Source: Nannochloropsis salina CCMP1776 (taxonomy: Eukaryota; Sar; Eustigmatophyceae; Eustigmatales; Monodopsidaceae). Taken from it: DNA of 64,000 nt. Below, one piece after another: positions 11,058-27,362 of the stretch. Numbering within the stretch: the stretch's first letter is position 1; each line of letters starts with the position of its first letter. The position numbers and the translations under genes are program-made. A model generated the notes under the pieces. It did no database searches. It was not told the origin of the DNA and saw only the letters and a program-made list of their open reading frames with translations. Location: positions 80,724 through 144,723 of the forward strand of contig SDOX01000011.1 in the NCBI GenBank assembly GCA_004565275.1, in the 5' to 3' direction.

Positions 11058-11545
11058 ACTTGTAGGACGTGTAAACAAGTTGAGGAAGGCAAATTACGGG
11101 AAGTGAGGCATTAAACTCACGACGCGACCAGTGTTCCCTTTCACCCGACAGGATGACTATTCAGACGGGCAAGTCAAGAGCACGTAGCAGTCAAAAGCGA
11201 ACACAAAGGCGCAAAGCATGAGGACTGAAGTTACACAAGGGCGTGCTTGTCATCGAGCTGCAGGCGGCAGCCTCCCTCGCAGCGATGCATTTCTGCGGGG
11301 TGGGGCCATTATCCCTTATTGCCTCCCCGCATGTTGTGAAATTTCCGACTCATTGCGAGGCCTAGGCATCACAAACATGGCATATTGACGTACTGGCCTT
11401 CGCGGCAGCCTAGAAGATACAAAGCTTGCAAGCTGATAGACGACTGACCGGAAAGTGACGCCAGCTACCACCACCTCATCGCAACACACATTGCACTCAC
11501 TTCAGGTACTTGCAATATCGAAAAAGGGAGCACGGCGGTAGCGGA
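11058..11545. promoter_or_regulatory. divergent promoter region
   Basis: This 488-bp interval lies between the transporter start (minus) and the start of the tiny spliced frame at 11546 (plus). No specific element is recognisable. Geometry suggests a shared upstream region. Confidence 0.3.
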
Positions 11546-11993
11546 ATGTTCTACACGATTATCAAGCGGATCCCAGGCAGCCAGGGCACCAAGGTAAGTG
11601 TCGTTTATTCGCATGTGTCCGAGCAGACTGGCAGCATATACCTCCCCCTCCTCAGACGATTAAAGCAACGATTGTCTACCCTTTTTGAAGGACAACAGTT
11701 ACTTGAACCCATTCTTTTTTTTCTTCCTCTCACGTTGCTGCACAAGGTCTTCGTCGGCACAACTCTCATGCTCACAGTGGGCTGTTTACCGTTCTGGATC
11801 AAGCGATGTACGTGAGCGGAAAAGCATCCTCCAACTTGTCCGTGTTCTCTTTCCGTTCTCTTTGATACTATTTCCTTCTTCTGGAACACCACGCAACTTT
11901 GGAACATTTTATTTTGGTGTGAGAGTAGGCATGGTCTCTTTCTCAATTTTCAAGTGACAGGTTTCAGCTGCTGGCTTAGAGTTCTTTCAGTAG
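11546..11993 (+). CDS. possible 44-residue single-span membrane protein, three exons
   Basis: Exons 11546-11593, 11747-11807 and 11968-11993 join in frame. Both donors are strong (AAG|GTAAGTG and CGAT|GTACGTGAG). The acceptors are CTGCACAAG and CAGGTTTCAG. The product starts MFYTIIKRIPGSQGTK, crosses a membrane once (VFVGTTLMLTVGCLPFWI) and ends KRSAGLEFFQ. This shape (short basic matrix-side start, one span, short tail) is typical of small respiratory-chain or translocase subunits, but I cannot name a family. Splice-site quality and the coherent hydrophobic exon are the support. The last exon is the least certain, because another AG a few bases downstream would give a different tail. Confidence 0.4.
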
Positions 11994-12985
11994 AAAGAGA
12001 AAAGTAATTTGTCTACTGTGTACTCGATATTTCTAGAGCCCTAACCCCACTGTATTTTGCACACCTTCCAGTCAAAAATTCAGAGAGCAGGGCGGGTCAT
12101 GATCTTTTCTCTTCAGAAAAACCTGAAGCGATCGAGCGTATGGAGGAAGAAAGGAAGGAGAAAATTCTTACAAAGGTTGCGTGAGAGTACATATCGCAAA
12201 TTGTATGAACTTAAAATAAAACTTGTTTCGTTGTATTGTTTCCACACGCTGGAACGTTGTCGGTGTCCCAACTTTACGTTGTAGTGTTGGTGGGAACACC
12301 AAAAGAATATCTTTCGCAACAACGCATTTTGGGCAGGAACGAGACCGAATGCCATTTGCTGAATGCATGTGGTAAATAGAGATCATGATGCGCCACATAT
12401 AATATGAAAATTAATGCGTAGCCTGCCTCAGAATTTTCGTGTGGTAGTGTGCTTTCCGTGTTGATCTGGGCGCATCAAAGTTTAGCTTGCCGGGTCCTCG
12501 TGTACGTTACCTCCTAGTTTGTGGAATATAAAGCCTGCAGCTTGAAAGCTTTCTGACATATATTTCAAGAATGGACTTGAGGCTCAATGAATACGTCTGT
12601 CTCGACGGTGGACTCAGGAAAATGCAACTTTACATCGGAGCGTCGCTGTCCAGCGTTTCCAGCAGGATAAAATTTCCTTCTCTAAGAATTTCCTTACTAA
12701 ATCCAATCGTCGGATCAGACAAAAGTAAAAGTAAGCGAGCCAAGTTTTGAAATACATTTTAATAGATTCCCGCTGCGTAGAGGGAGATTATTGCAGCAGT
12801 TAGGAGACCCCCCAAAAAAACCAAAAAACCGTTACACCGGCGATACAGAGCGATGCGTCCTGTTGGATGAAATGGTTGGTGATTCTTGTGTCACACGTCC
12901 CTCGTTTCGTAAATAGTGTACACTCTATCATGTATCGAACAAGTTGTCTTGGATTTTGTGAAAACATGATGGGGGGGCGGTCCAG
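11994..12985. other. AT-rich spacer, no gene supported
   Basis: About 1 kb of lower-GC sequence. A 57-residue open frame from the ATG at 12571 (MDLRLNEYVCLDGGLRK...) has no recognisable motif. The region should contain the promoter of the zinc-domain gene at 12986, and possibly an upstream exon of it. Confidence 0.35.
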
Positions 12986-13697
12986 ATGCCAACTCTAATT
13001 GATTTCCCTGCCTTCATCCCCTACAAGTGGTTCATGACAGAGCGCCAAGACTCAATCGTGGATCCAACTAAATTGACTTGCTTCACATGTCGCTTGTGCC
13101 GGTCAGCTCTCTTTAGCGACAAAGATTTGGAGCCTCACGCTACCGGGGCACAGCGCATCAATCGTCGCAAAGTACGTATAACCTCCTACCTTCGCCTCTT
13201 TTCACTGTGCCACGCTTTCCTTTCTTATAAGGCGTTTTACGTGGTTTTTGAAGCAGGTTGGAAGAAGCATGGATGCCTCTACTGCACACATTCAGGCGTG
13301 CACGTCCTACTTCTTAAATGAAGCCGCGATGGAATCTTTGGAGTGGGTGCGCGCGGCCTTACAGGCGCATGACGAGGCAATTGCCTCTAATTCTGCCGTT
13401 CAAACAAGCAGCGAAAGTATTGAGGGAAAGCTTGTATGCCCCAATGCAAGATGTGCTGCTCGATTAGGGAGCTTCAATTGGAGCGGTACACAGTGTTCGT
13501 GCGGCTCGTGGGTGGTACCAGCCGTTCAGGTGGTCGGAAGCAAAGTGGATCGGAAGGGGACTGAAGAAACCGAAGGGTTGATGGTAGTGGATTTCGGTGC
13601 GCAGATACGTAAAAATCTGGAAGTGCCCCAGCAGCAGGAAAATTGCACAGAGAAAGACAAGACAAGAGAAGGAAGGGAAGAAGCGACACGGTCATGA
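12986..13697 (+). CDS. YVH1/DUSP12-type zinc-binding domain protein without phosphatase domain
   Basis: Two exons, 12986-13171 and 13257-13697, about 208 residues (CGCAAA|GTACGT, GAAGCAG|GTT, in frame). The sequence matches the C-terminal zinc domain of YVH1/DUSP12: FTCRLCRSALFS with two close cysteines, then HIQACTSYFLNE, and the hallmark LVCPNARCAARLGSFNWSG followed by TQCSCGSWVVPA. In yeast this domain alone supports Yvh1's role in 60S ribosome maturation (Mrt4 release), independent of phosphatase activity. No dual-specificity phosphatase domain (HCxxGxSRS) is visible in this gene or in the kilobase upstream. The ATG sits directly behind CCAG, so an upstream exon is possible. The C-terminus after the domain is Lys/Glu-rich. 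Confidence 0.7.
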
Positions 13698-13941
13698 CCC
13701 AGCACCAAGAGTTTGGAACCTCGTGCTCAGACACGTCGTGGACAGACCAGCCGTGATAGTATGTACACCCTTTTGTATATCCCTTTGATAAGTTTCGATT
13801 CACATGCTTTTTAAGAAATGAAGGACCAGAATGCAAAATTCCCCTTCCAAGCATAGGGCTTGCACTTCCCACATGTTTGCCCTGCCCTGCAGTTGCAATT
13901 TTGTTCCTCGTATACTTTGCTTGTCCTTACGTCTCCTACAG

Positions 13942-14119
13942 AGATGTCCTTGTCCGTTTCGACAGCCGCGGGATTACGCGGCTGACGGATGTTTGGGATC
14001 AGGCGGGCATGGAGATACAGCTCAAGCATCTCCCCGTGCAGCCCCCTCTACATTATCATCTTTGCCACCTGGACGATCAAATCGCAATCACACGCTTGAA
14101 ACCATCAAAATACATGTGA
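13942..14119 (+). CDS. possible orphan 3' exon, unrecognised
   Basis: After a very pyrimidine-rich acceptor (TACGTCTCCTACAG, ending 13941) an open frame reads DVLVRFDSRGITRLTDVWDQ and continues about 55 residues to a TGA at 14117-14119. The composition looks protein-like. A donor GATA|GTATGT at 13759 lies upstream, but joining across it gives a different frame that reads through to 14205. I cannot decide which join is real. It may be a small gene of its own or a 3' alternative of the zinc-domain gene. Function unknown. Confidence 0.25.
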
Positions 14120-14414
14120 ATTATTTTCTTCATCGTCTGCCCCTCATTTATCTCCCGCCCATCTCCTGTCCTCGACCTCGGGCTTCCACCACGTCCGCAT
14201 TTTGATCAGCAACTTGCAGGAGAATTCATCCTCAGCCAGACTCACACAAGGACTAAAGCCACATCCAGATACACCAATCGGTGCGGTTCAAATCCTCTGC
14301 TCCAGAAGCTCACCCCGCACGACACATTCAGCAAATCGAGCCAGAATATCCTTTCCCCCCCCTCCTCCCTCCCTTCTCTCCTCCCTCCATCCCTCCTTCC
14401 CACCCCCCAACCGT

Positions 14415-16098
14415 TTACAGCAAGATGTCCACCAGCTTATATTGAATCGTCTCAAACGACATAAAAATAATGCCTTGTCCAGGGACCACCCTACCTAGTC
14501 GGGGAATCAGCCCCTTTAAGAAGACACCAGCCCCCTCGTGCCGCATCAATTGCTGGGCGCAATCAAGTGCGTTTTTATACTTGGCGGCGTCCAATCCCTG
14601 CATCCGGGTTTTAATCACGTCTGTGTCAAAGAAGGGAAAAAAGAAGAACCAGCGTCATGGTAAGGACGGAGAGGCGCCTAGGAGGAGGAGGAAAAGAGGA
14701 GGGCAGGGAGAGGAGAGCTGGACGGCCCACTTACCGAGAGGGTTATTGCACAGGGTTGAAAAGCAGCCGGCAGACATTCCACCGAGAAAGGAGGTGAGAG
14801 GAGTCAGGTTGTGCTGGCCGTTGTTGGTGACCCAGTTCTTGTACTCGTTGAAAAACATAAAACGCAGGCCCTGGTTCGATCCTTGCTTCATAATCGTCGC
14901 TCCCAAACCCTGCGGCGCAGAGAAAAGGGTCATTGAGGGTCGTTTGAAATCTCATTTTGGGAATGTTCCACGTGTACTCTCCTTCTCCCCAACCCGACAT
15001 CGCTCTCTTTGATTGCCGTCGTACCTGGTAGACACCCGCCATCCCTTCATGGGCCACAATATGCTTGACGCCCCCAAAGAAGCTCATGTTCAGGTGGATC
15101 AGCTTCGTTTTCACCGTCTCCACGGGCGTCACCACGAATATACTTTCGATGATGCCTGATGTAATCACACGAGACCAGGGTAGGGATGAGAAGGAGGGGC
15201 ATCGAGTAGGCTAACCTGTTCACATCTATTCGGCCAGAATGTCCTCCCTGTCACGCTCATTTCCCAACGTCCTCTCGTCCCTCTTCTCGAACGTACCTGC
15301 ACCCACACCAGCCAAAAAATTCTTGCCCGGGGTCAGCTTTCCCTGGTCGTCCATCAATTGCTTCTTGAAATAGGCGTTGGAGCCGAAGCGAATGCCCGCC
15401 TTGGGGAAGGCGCTGATCAATGTTGGGGTCAGACCTCTGTAGAGGGCCAGGAAACCGTGGTTTTGAACGGTGTATCGCATGCCTGTTGCATGGAGATTAA
15501 AGAGGGAATCGAATGCAAGCCAGGTTTCCCCCATTACTATTACAAATTCATTCATGCGCCACAGGCCCCATCTCTGAGTCTCATTTTCCAAAGAATCTCG
15601 CGTCTTATCCTCAATCCCGCAGGAATTATTTTGGTCTCTTCTTCGAATGACAAATGATGCTGTTCACCTAACATGATCACGCCATATTTACCTGATATCA
15701 TCCCTGTGAATTTAGGCTTTTCCCCGGCTGGCAACCTCTCCTGAAGCTGCAGCTGCGTTTTTATGTACTCCATCGGCCAAACACAGGTAGCCTCCATACC
15801 TGTCGAACGTAGTTTAGCATCGCAAAAAATGTGAGGAGGTTGCATCACCGACGCGGGGAAAAGTGCGTGCGCAACAGCATGTGTAACTAGAAAATCCTAT
15901 TGCTCTTCCCTTTTTTTCCTCCCAACACCTTTTCTTGGCCATGATGCCACAACCATGAGACTTACCACCTGCAATAGCTCCTGCCAAAAGAGATATGACT
16001 TGAGTAGGCTTTTTCTTGGAGGCGGATATTGCGGACGTGGAGACTGGCACGGGCACGAGGGGGACAGCGGCTGTTGTTGCGTCGGCCGTACTCGACAT
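14415..16098 (-). CDS. mitochondrial citrate (tricarboxylate) carrier, SLC25A1-like
   Basis: Six exons on the minus strand: 16098-15966, 15799-15692, 15482-15297, 15155-15025, 14909-14735 and 14620-14415, giving 312 residues with all phases consistent. Three mitochondrial-carrier repeats each show the PxD/ExxK signature: WPMEYIKTQLQ, TPVETVKTKLI and NPLDVIKTRMQGLDA. The stretches GATIMKQGSNQGLRFMFFNE and LIPRLGRV are specific to the citrate carrier subfamily. The protein exchanges citrate for malate across the inner mitochondrial membrane and so supplies cytosolic acetyl-CoA for lipid synthesis, which fits an oleaginous alga. The N-terminus before the first helix is an Ala/Val/Ser-rich leader of about 30 residues. 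Length is typical. The family assignment is firm. Confidence 0.92.
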
Positions 16099-20737
<4,639 letters not shown>

Positions 20738-21708
20738 AAGGAGTCATAAGAATGTGAGACTGAGTACCCACGTGCCTTCCCGATTGATACAAGGTAGCAC
20801 GATGGGTTAGGGAAGGCGTAAAGGCGGCGTCATTGGAAATGTTGCGAGTGCAGGGAGAACGAACCTATGTAAGTCAAAGGAAAAATTTCGATGAGCGCAA
20901 GGCATCAGTGCAGGGAGAGAGTAAGCTATGAGACAGAATCCAGATGACCACGCGTTGTCGAATTCATTTAGTTGGATAGGCAAAAGATAGTTAGGGTGAT
21001 CTTTACGGGATGGTATAGAAGACTTGGAAATATGGGTTAGGAAAGGCTACATGCGTTAAAAGGTGGGTATGCGAGGAGGTTAAATGAGCTCCGCAGGAAT
21101 CTATGAAAGAAATAAGGGATTTTATGTCATGACACACCTTTAAGCATTAGTTGCAGTAACGAAATGTTGAATTTGATGAGGAAGTTCCCAGCTAGTTTTG
21201 GGAAAGGATAAAAATTGCCGTCCATAGGTAAAGAGAGTCATATGACGATGTAATCGTTTCGTTGCCGCCCGAGCCGTTTTACATTTCCGTTGCACATTTG
21301 AATTTAAAGATTGCCCGGCTAAACCGTAAGGAGCTAGTAGTCTTGGTTTCGGAGGCCCTACACGTTTCTCAGCAATGCATTTGTGGTCTCATGGAATTTT
21401 GGATAAAGAAATAATTAGCATTTTCCTTTATCTCCGAGCTTGCCCTATCCTGCATAGTGTGTTTTTCTGTTTGAGTCTGACGTGCTGCACAATTGCTGCA
21501 TTCCCGCGTAGGAACAAAATAACGTTTCACCCTTGTATTAATAAGAAAATCTATCGTGATCGCATTTCTCCTACACCTTTCCTCAAACCTTACCAGCTCA
21601 AAGCTCGTCAAACAGGAAGCCGCGACAGAGGCCACATCTCCAATACTTTCATTAAGGCCCTCAGGGGGCATTGAAAAACCGCATAATAATTCGAGTGCTG
21701 AATATAGT
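20738..21708. other. spacer, no gene supported
   Basis: This interval contains the ThiC 3' UTR and the promoter of the ABCG gene. The sequence CTGAGTACCC about 20 bp after the ThiC stop superficially recalls a TPP-riboswitch core, but the partner helices are missing. No coding signal seen. Confidence 0.4.
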
Positions 21709-24700
21709 ATGGTGACAACCAATGTGTCAGCTTCTTGTGGGCAATCCAAAAGGAGTCTTGAACTCAAGGTCTTTCGTCTTCTGCTCGTCTTCGCCTTTGC
21801 CTCTTCTTACTTCTTCCAAATCGTCGATGGACAGCCGGATCTAGGGACCTGCGCTGTGGAGGGCAGTAATCCACTCACACCTGATCCTGTCACAAACGCT
21901 TGCGCTTGTCGCACTGGTTGGACTGGACCTGAATGCAGCGTCTGTACGGCAAGTTCAGCATGCCAGGCTGCGAGCGACCGGGATAATGAGGGCAATAGCA
22001 ACAACGTTTTGGGCACCACACGGATGTCGTGCGAGCGCTCTTTGGAAGTCATCGAGAAAACACATGGGGTGTGCCGCGTTACGACGCAAGCTGTCAGCAA
22101 CTTCTTACAGGGCCAAGCATTTGTAACCGCGCAGATCACAGCGGCGGGGGCTATGCATTTTGAGTTTGTGAAGGTACATTTCCGCTTCAAATCTCTCTCT
22201 ATGTCGAGCACAAGTAGCATCAGACCGTCGTTGAATTCTTGGATCACTTGCAGACTGTATTCGTTTTGTCCCAACTCGTCTCCTTCTCCCCCCCACCTGT
22301 AGGTAACTGGGGAGAGGGATGTCTACGCCTCAATGTTCCGTTGCAGCGGCGTCGGATGTACCCAGGTCAAAGATCCTAAGACAAACAAGATCCAAACTAG
22401 CTGCCCCGCGGCGCAATGCAATATGACCTGCGAAGTGGGCGGTCCCGACGAATCGTGCACTGAATTTGTTTCTAGCCAGATCGCCCAGGTCGGCACCAAA
22501 GGACCGGTGACGCTGACTTGCAATGACGAAGCAACTGCCCCGGCAAATGGGGCACAATGTATCGTTCACGAGAACTTGCTGGATTTCTACTTTCAGGTAC
22601 ACCCTTAAAGCGTCCTATCTCCACTTTAAGCAGCTCAATATGAGTTCTTTTCCTTCTTCGCTGTCGATCTTTTTCCCCTCAATCACAAACCATGTCGAAC
22701 GTTACGACATTTTTCAGAATCGAGGTTGTGCATTCCCTCTGTCCTCCATCACGAGGAGTTTTATCAAAATCTCGTTGTCCCTCATCATTTTCCTGATACC
22801 TTCTCCCTCCTCTTTGGGGCTCCGTAGGGGGTTGAGCTTGATGACTGCCACTTTGGCGAGTGTGCGCCGGCAGGGGCACGGGCGCATGTCGCGGAGGGAT
22901 CCGTAGCAGACTTCGCCCTACGCAATGAAAGTATCTTTCAAGAAAGCACCTACATCCTTGCCGGCTTCTATGGGGTCCTGGTTCTGGTGGTCATCTGCTT
23001 GGCCTTGGCGCTCTATTACGGACTGTCAGAATACTACTCTTTGAAGTCATGTGAGCATATGGTCGCTGGACTGGCTCCTGCGCACCTCGAACCTGTCCCC
23101 ACGGTCTTGACATTTGACCAAGTTGGTTACACATTGAAAGATAGGACTATTTTGAAAGGGATCAGCGGAGTCGCCCCTGCCGGTGAAATCCTAGCTATCA
23201 TGGGTCCGTCGGGTTCGGGAAAGAGCACCTTGTTGGACATCTTAAGTATGAAAGCCAAGTCCGGGAGGGTATCAGGTCAAATTTTTGTCAACGGTCAGCC
23301 ATTAAAGGCCTCTTTCAAGCAAAACATTGGCTTTGTCGCGCAGCACGACATGCTGTTGCCGACGTTGACGGTCATGGAGTCCTTGATGTTCAGCGGGCTT
23401 CTCCGCTTACCCCAACGACTCACGATGGCGGAAAAGACGCAGCAAGTCTTGAACGTCCTGCATGAGCTTCAACTCGTGCACATCGCGGATTCCAAGATTG
23501 GGAATGAAGTGAAACGTGGGATCTCCGGCGGGGAGAAACGACGCGTGTCGGTGGGGATGGAACTCGTGACCAGCCCGCATGCCCTCATGCTCGACGAACC
23601 CACGAGCGGATTGGACAGTTATAATGCTGATTTACTCGTCCAAATCTTGATGGACTTGGCACAAGCGCGCAAGACGGCTGTCGTCATGGTCATCCATCAG
23701 CCCAGCGCCACCATCTTTGCAAAGATAGATCGGTTGCTGCTGGTATGCAAGGGCGAGACCGTTTTCAGCGGATCCGGACACGACGTTCAGCCATACTTCG
23801 CCTCCATTGACCAACCAATTCCTCCTGCTTGCAATGCAGCAGACTATTTGATCGACCTGCTCTTCACGCATAACATGAAGAAGGAGGAGGACCTGCGGCT
23901 GACATTGGAGGCAGGAAGAGTCGCAAAGGAAGAACGTGGCTCCGTCGCCTCCAAGCTTGAGGAAGGCGCCATGGCGCCCGGGGCCGGGGCCGACAATCCG
24001 GAGGAGGATGACGATGCCCCACGAAGCCTCGCGGACGTGTTTGCTGAGTCTCCGTACGCTTCCCAGACCCAGCGCGAAGTGGAGGCACAAAGGGAGCCTG
24101 TACCCCCGCTTCGTCAAGACAGCAGCAGTAGCACCCCGCGTTCGCGCCCTTTCCTCTTGAAGAAGGCGTCGTCTTTGCGCCCGCTTCCCCCCACGCAGGA
24201 AGAGGTAAAGGTGGAAAAGGAAGCGCGGGTGTCCTGGCTTCTGGAGGTCTCGGTGGTGTCTCAACGAATGTTCAAGGACATGCTCCGAAAACCTACCTTG
24301 GTGGTGACGCATCTGATGGCATGCGTGTACTTCGGATGCCTCTTGGGTTTGCTCTACTTTCAAATCGAGATGGATGGGATCGCCGCGATTCAGAACAGGA
24401 TGGGCATTTTCATGCTCGAGTCCCTGTTTCTTGCATTTACGGTACGTACTGTGACAAGATTGATTTGGCCTGGTGCACGTTGCCTCGCCGGACGAAAGCT
24501 TGGCCGGGACGTTGCTCCTTCTCTGACACTTCCTTCGCTCACCATCCGAACATGTAGTCTGTCAGTGCCCTGCCTTTGTTCTGGTTGGAACGACCGCTCT
24601 ACATCCACGAGCGCAGCAATCGGTACTATGGCACCCTTTCCTACTTTGTGGCCAAGGTCTTCTCCGACTTGATTCCTCTTCGCGTCCTCCCTCCCTTCCT

Positions 24701-25480
24701 TATGTCCCTCACCTCTCACTACCTTGTGGGTCTTCGAGGCGGGATGCATTTCTTCACCTATTCCCTGGTTCTGGTGCTCATGACCTCGATCGCCGCCACT
24801 CTGAATTTAATCATCGGGATGTTGACCCGTAGCATTATGAGCGGGATCTTGATTGCGACAATTTGCATGATCCATCTGATCCTCTTGACCACCATCTTTG
24901 TGAATTTCGGTACGTGATTTCCTCCGTGTTATAGTCGAGCGTTGGCATGGCTATGGCGGGACAAAGGGGAGAAGGGAGGGCTCGGTAAGCGTTTTGTAGC
25001 TCATGCCACTTCATTTCCTCCTTGCTATATTCTACTTTGGTATGCGCCTACTTCAGACACCATGAAGGTCGCCTTCTTCCGTGGTTTGCGCTATGTCTCT
25101 TTCTTCAACTATGGATACGAGGCCTTGGTCGTCAATGAGCTCGGTAGGTCGTTCAGAGCGATGATACAGAATAGGGGGACAGGAGATGACAATAGGAGGG
25201 ACCACCCTCTTGTCATGTGCCAAGCATTAGCTGTGATGAGGTCTTGTATCAACCAGCAGTTCACTCATAATTGTTTGATTTTCCTTTCGTATCGTCTTTT
25301 TCCATAGCGGGCCAACACATTACCAATTTCAACATTCCGGAGGGGACGGTCGTGCTTCGATCTTTGGGTTTTCATCCCGACTTCCTTTATTTCAACACTT
25401 TCATGCTCTTTGCATACCTGATGGCGGCGTTGGGAACAGCTTATTTGGTCTTGTGCTTTTGCGTCAAGGAGCGTCGATAG
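21709..25480 (+). CDS. ABCG-type half-transporter with cysteine-rich N-terminal ectodomain
   Basis: Six exons, 21709-22173, 22303-22596, 22828-24441, 24558-24909, 25057-25143 and 25308-25480, about 994 residues, in frame throughout. A signal peptide ([16 protein letters not shown]) precedes a cysteine-rich EGF-like segment ([15 protein letters not shown]) and a second Cys-rich block. A first membrane span ([20 protein letters not shown]) leads to the nucleotide-binding domain: Walker [10 protein letters not shown], signature [15 protein letters not shown], Walker [13 protein letters not shown], switch His VIHQPS. A charged linker and the ABCG-type membrane domain follow, with the [20 protein letters not shown] re-entrant motif. 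This layout resembles yeast Adp1 and plant ABCG24/28. Substrate unknown; lipids are common for ABCGs. The last loop is shorter than in animal ABCG2. Confidence 0.88.
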
Positions 25481-26551
25481 CACAGAGCGGAAAATGAGTA
25501 GTTTTATTTGCACGAACTGTTGTTGAGTATTACATATATCTTTCCGTCCATGGTTCATGAAATAGCAAAGATTTAAACGTTGTCGTGACAATCATATTTG
25601 TGAAAGCCCGGGGGTGAATATAATTTAGTATGCGCTAGCGATTTCTGACAGTGGGCACGACATTTGATTGCAATTTAGATAGTAGGAAACCTGTTTGGTG
25701 GGGGGCCCATCTTTTTAGTCTCCTTTTCTTCATTTCTATAAAGTGAGTGGATATTTTATAATTTTCGTGTCAGTAAAGTTTTCATTGTTAGTTCAATTGT
25801 CGAGGACGCTGAAACTTGCTCCGGCAAACCCATTGACATGGTAAACGGCGCCAAACAAGCAATATCGACGGATTTGCTTTCCAAAGAACACGTACAGCCA
25901 CGTAGAAAGAATTTGTTGGGCAGACGCAGCTTGTCCCCCCCCTCCGAGCTCATGTGGGTTGGAGGTGGAGCATGTGATGCAAAAAGTACATTTGCTTTAC
26001 TCAACTCCATTATCGTTCTGTACACTGATACCATGCGATCTTTTGACCATTGCTTCGGCGATTTTCCATTTACGCAGGACTTAGAACGAAGACATTCGGA
26101 AAGTGCGGGGGAAAAGAGCATCCTTGAGTACATTAATAGATGAATATCAACACAGACTATTCAGCGGGTTCTGAATTGGGTGGACTACGGAGAAGGATTT
26201 ATCCGGCAACGAAGTCCCAAACACGCACTTATAATGCATTGTAAGAATATGTATAGCGACTTTTAAATGGATATGGCTGACTACAGCTTTACTAGTTATG
26301 TGCAAGCATTTGGCAGACCCTTCAAAGCCAGCCGATCCTCAGGGACAATTATGGCCCCATTCTCGACCCGCAGAACTAAGCCGCCTTTAAAATTTATTTT
26401 GCGTGCCAAAAGAAAGATCGCCGACCACAAGATACACGGAGACATGGTATCCGTGGTAGAAAGGCACGTTCTGCCATCCCCTAGAAAAAACAGATATTAT
26501 CACACTCACCTTTTTCTCAGCTTGAAAGAAAGAATGTGAGCCTGAATCGTA
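25481..26551. other. convergent 3' spacer, no gene supported
   Basis: About 1.07 kb, AT-rich. Frames at 25838-26143 (plus) and 26267-26539 (plus) reach 90-100 residues, but their composition is unremarkable and they lack recognisable domains or paired splice sites. I treat them as chance. Confidence 0.35.
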
Positions 26552-27154
26552 TCACTCCTGGTCACCTTTTTTCAAGTATGCTTGCCACCCATTCCATATT
26601 CTCCATTTTTGTTGTACTTCTGGGTCGTAGAGATCTTTTGGCAACTTCTTAACATCCAAGGCCGTCGCCACAGCCATTGTCTCGGGCAATTCAGCCTCTT
26701 CCTCGCACAAAATACCAATGAGAGTTCCTACTGGTAGGTTTTTAGAGGGGTCGCTGTGGAATGTGCAGGCAAGATATCCGTCCTCTTGCGCTTCCAAGAG
26801 GAGGGTAACCTCCCCTGCGAACTCCCCTTCACGGTGAGCTTCTTCCACCAATGTTGATGTGGTTACCTCGGCAATGATGTCATAGCATAGAAAGGCTTCA
26901 CCTGGAGCTTTGAGCCAGTTTATTTTGCCAGACTTCATATGCGGAGCGAGCTTGGGTAAAGGAATTAAAACGAGGTTTGACGAAATGCAACTAGTGGAGA
27001 CTTGAGGACATGATGAGGTGACACGCCGTGCCACAGGCTGATGACGAGTATACCGACCCAAACAAAGTGCACTATCAAATACCCTTCGCATAACCTTGAA
27101 AGTGCGATGATTTGTAAAGGTGACGATGACAAGGGCAAGGTAAGGGAACCGCAT
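26552..27154 (-). CDS. mitochondrial lipoyl-domain-like protein lacking the lipoylation lysine
   Basis: Single exon. The first ATG (27154) gives 200 residues; the ATG at 27091 gives 179 and starts a good mitochondrial presequence (MRRVFDSALCLGRYTRHQPV). The body follows the lipoyl fold of dihydrolipoamide acyltransferases: IPLPKLAPHMKSGKINWLKA at the start, then DIIAEVTTSTLVEEAH, then LLLEAQEDGYLACTFH and NLPVGTLIGILCEEE. In true lipoyl domains a DKA-type turn carries the lipoyl lysine between these strands. Here the turn is replaced by a longer Lys-free insert, so it cannot be lipoylated in the usual way. The C-terminal tail (LYDPEVQQKWRIWNGWQAYL) is amphipathic. No acyltransferase domain follows. 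A structural subunit of a mitochondrial complex is one possibility. Divergent from the next gene. Confidence 0.65.
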   Translation of the reverse strand: MRFPYLALVIVTFTNHRTFKVMRRVFDSALCLGRYTRHQPVARRVTSSCPQVSTSCISSNLVLIPLPKLAPHMKSGKINWLKAPGEAFLCYDIIAEVTTSTLVEEAHREGEFAGEVTLLLEAQEDGYLACTFHSDPSKNLPVGTLIGILCEEEAELPETMAVATALDVKKLPKDLYDPEVQQKWRIWNGWQAYLKKGDQE

Positions 27155-27362
27155 GCATGGATTATCAACTGATTCAACACCTTTGTCGACGGGTTTCGAC
27201 CGTTACGTTGCACCGTGGCCGTTAGTGGTGGTCGCAAAATTTGGCAAATTTTATTTCTTAAAAAGCATTATTAATGGTGCCCAGCAGTGTGCCTTCCATG
27301 GACTTTCATCTATACTAATATTTAAAAACACATATATGAGAATACACATTAAAGTTCATAGG
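27155..27362. promoter_or_regulatory. short bidirectional promoter
   Basis: Only about 210-270 bp separate the start codons of the lipoyl-like gene (minus) and the DPY-30/Arf-like gene (plus), so both must be driven from this interval. The TATTTAAAAACACATATATG stretch near 27318 is AT-rich and close to the plus-strand start. Inference from geometry. Confidence 0.4.

Noticed and set aside
14270-14310. GGTTCAAATCC, a match to the tRNA T-loop consensus
   Set aside because: The flanking five-base stem does not pair and there is no acceptor stem, D-arm or anticodon arm in the expected places.
20738-20830. CTGAGTACCC...TTGATACAAGGTAGCAC...AGGGAAG resembles a thiamine-pyrophosphate riboswitch just after thiC
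   Set aside because: The CTGAG and ACCC parts occur, but the upstream GGGGTGC half of helix P2 and the paired CTGG/CCAG of helix P5 are absent. Likely coincidence.
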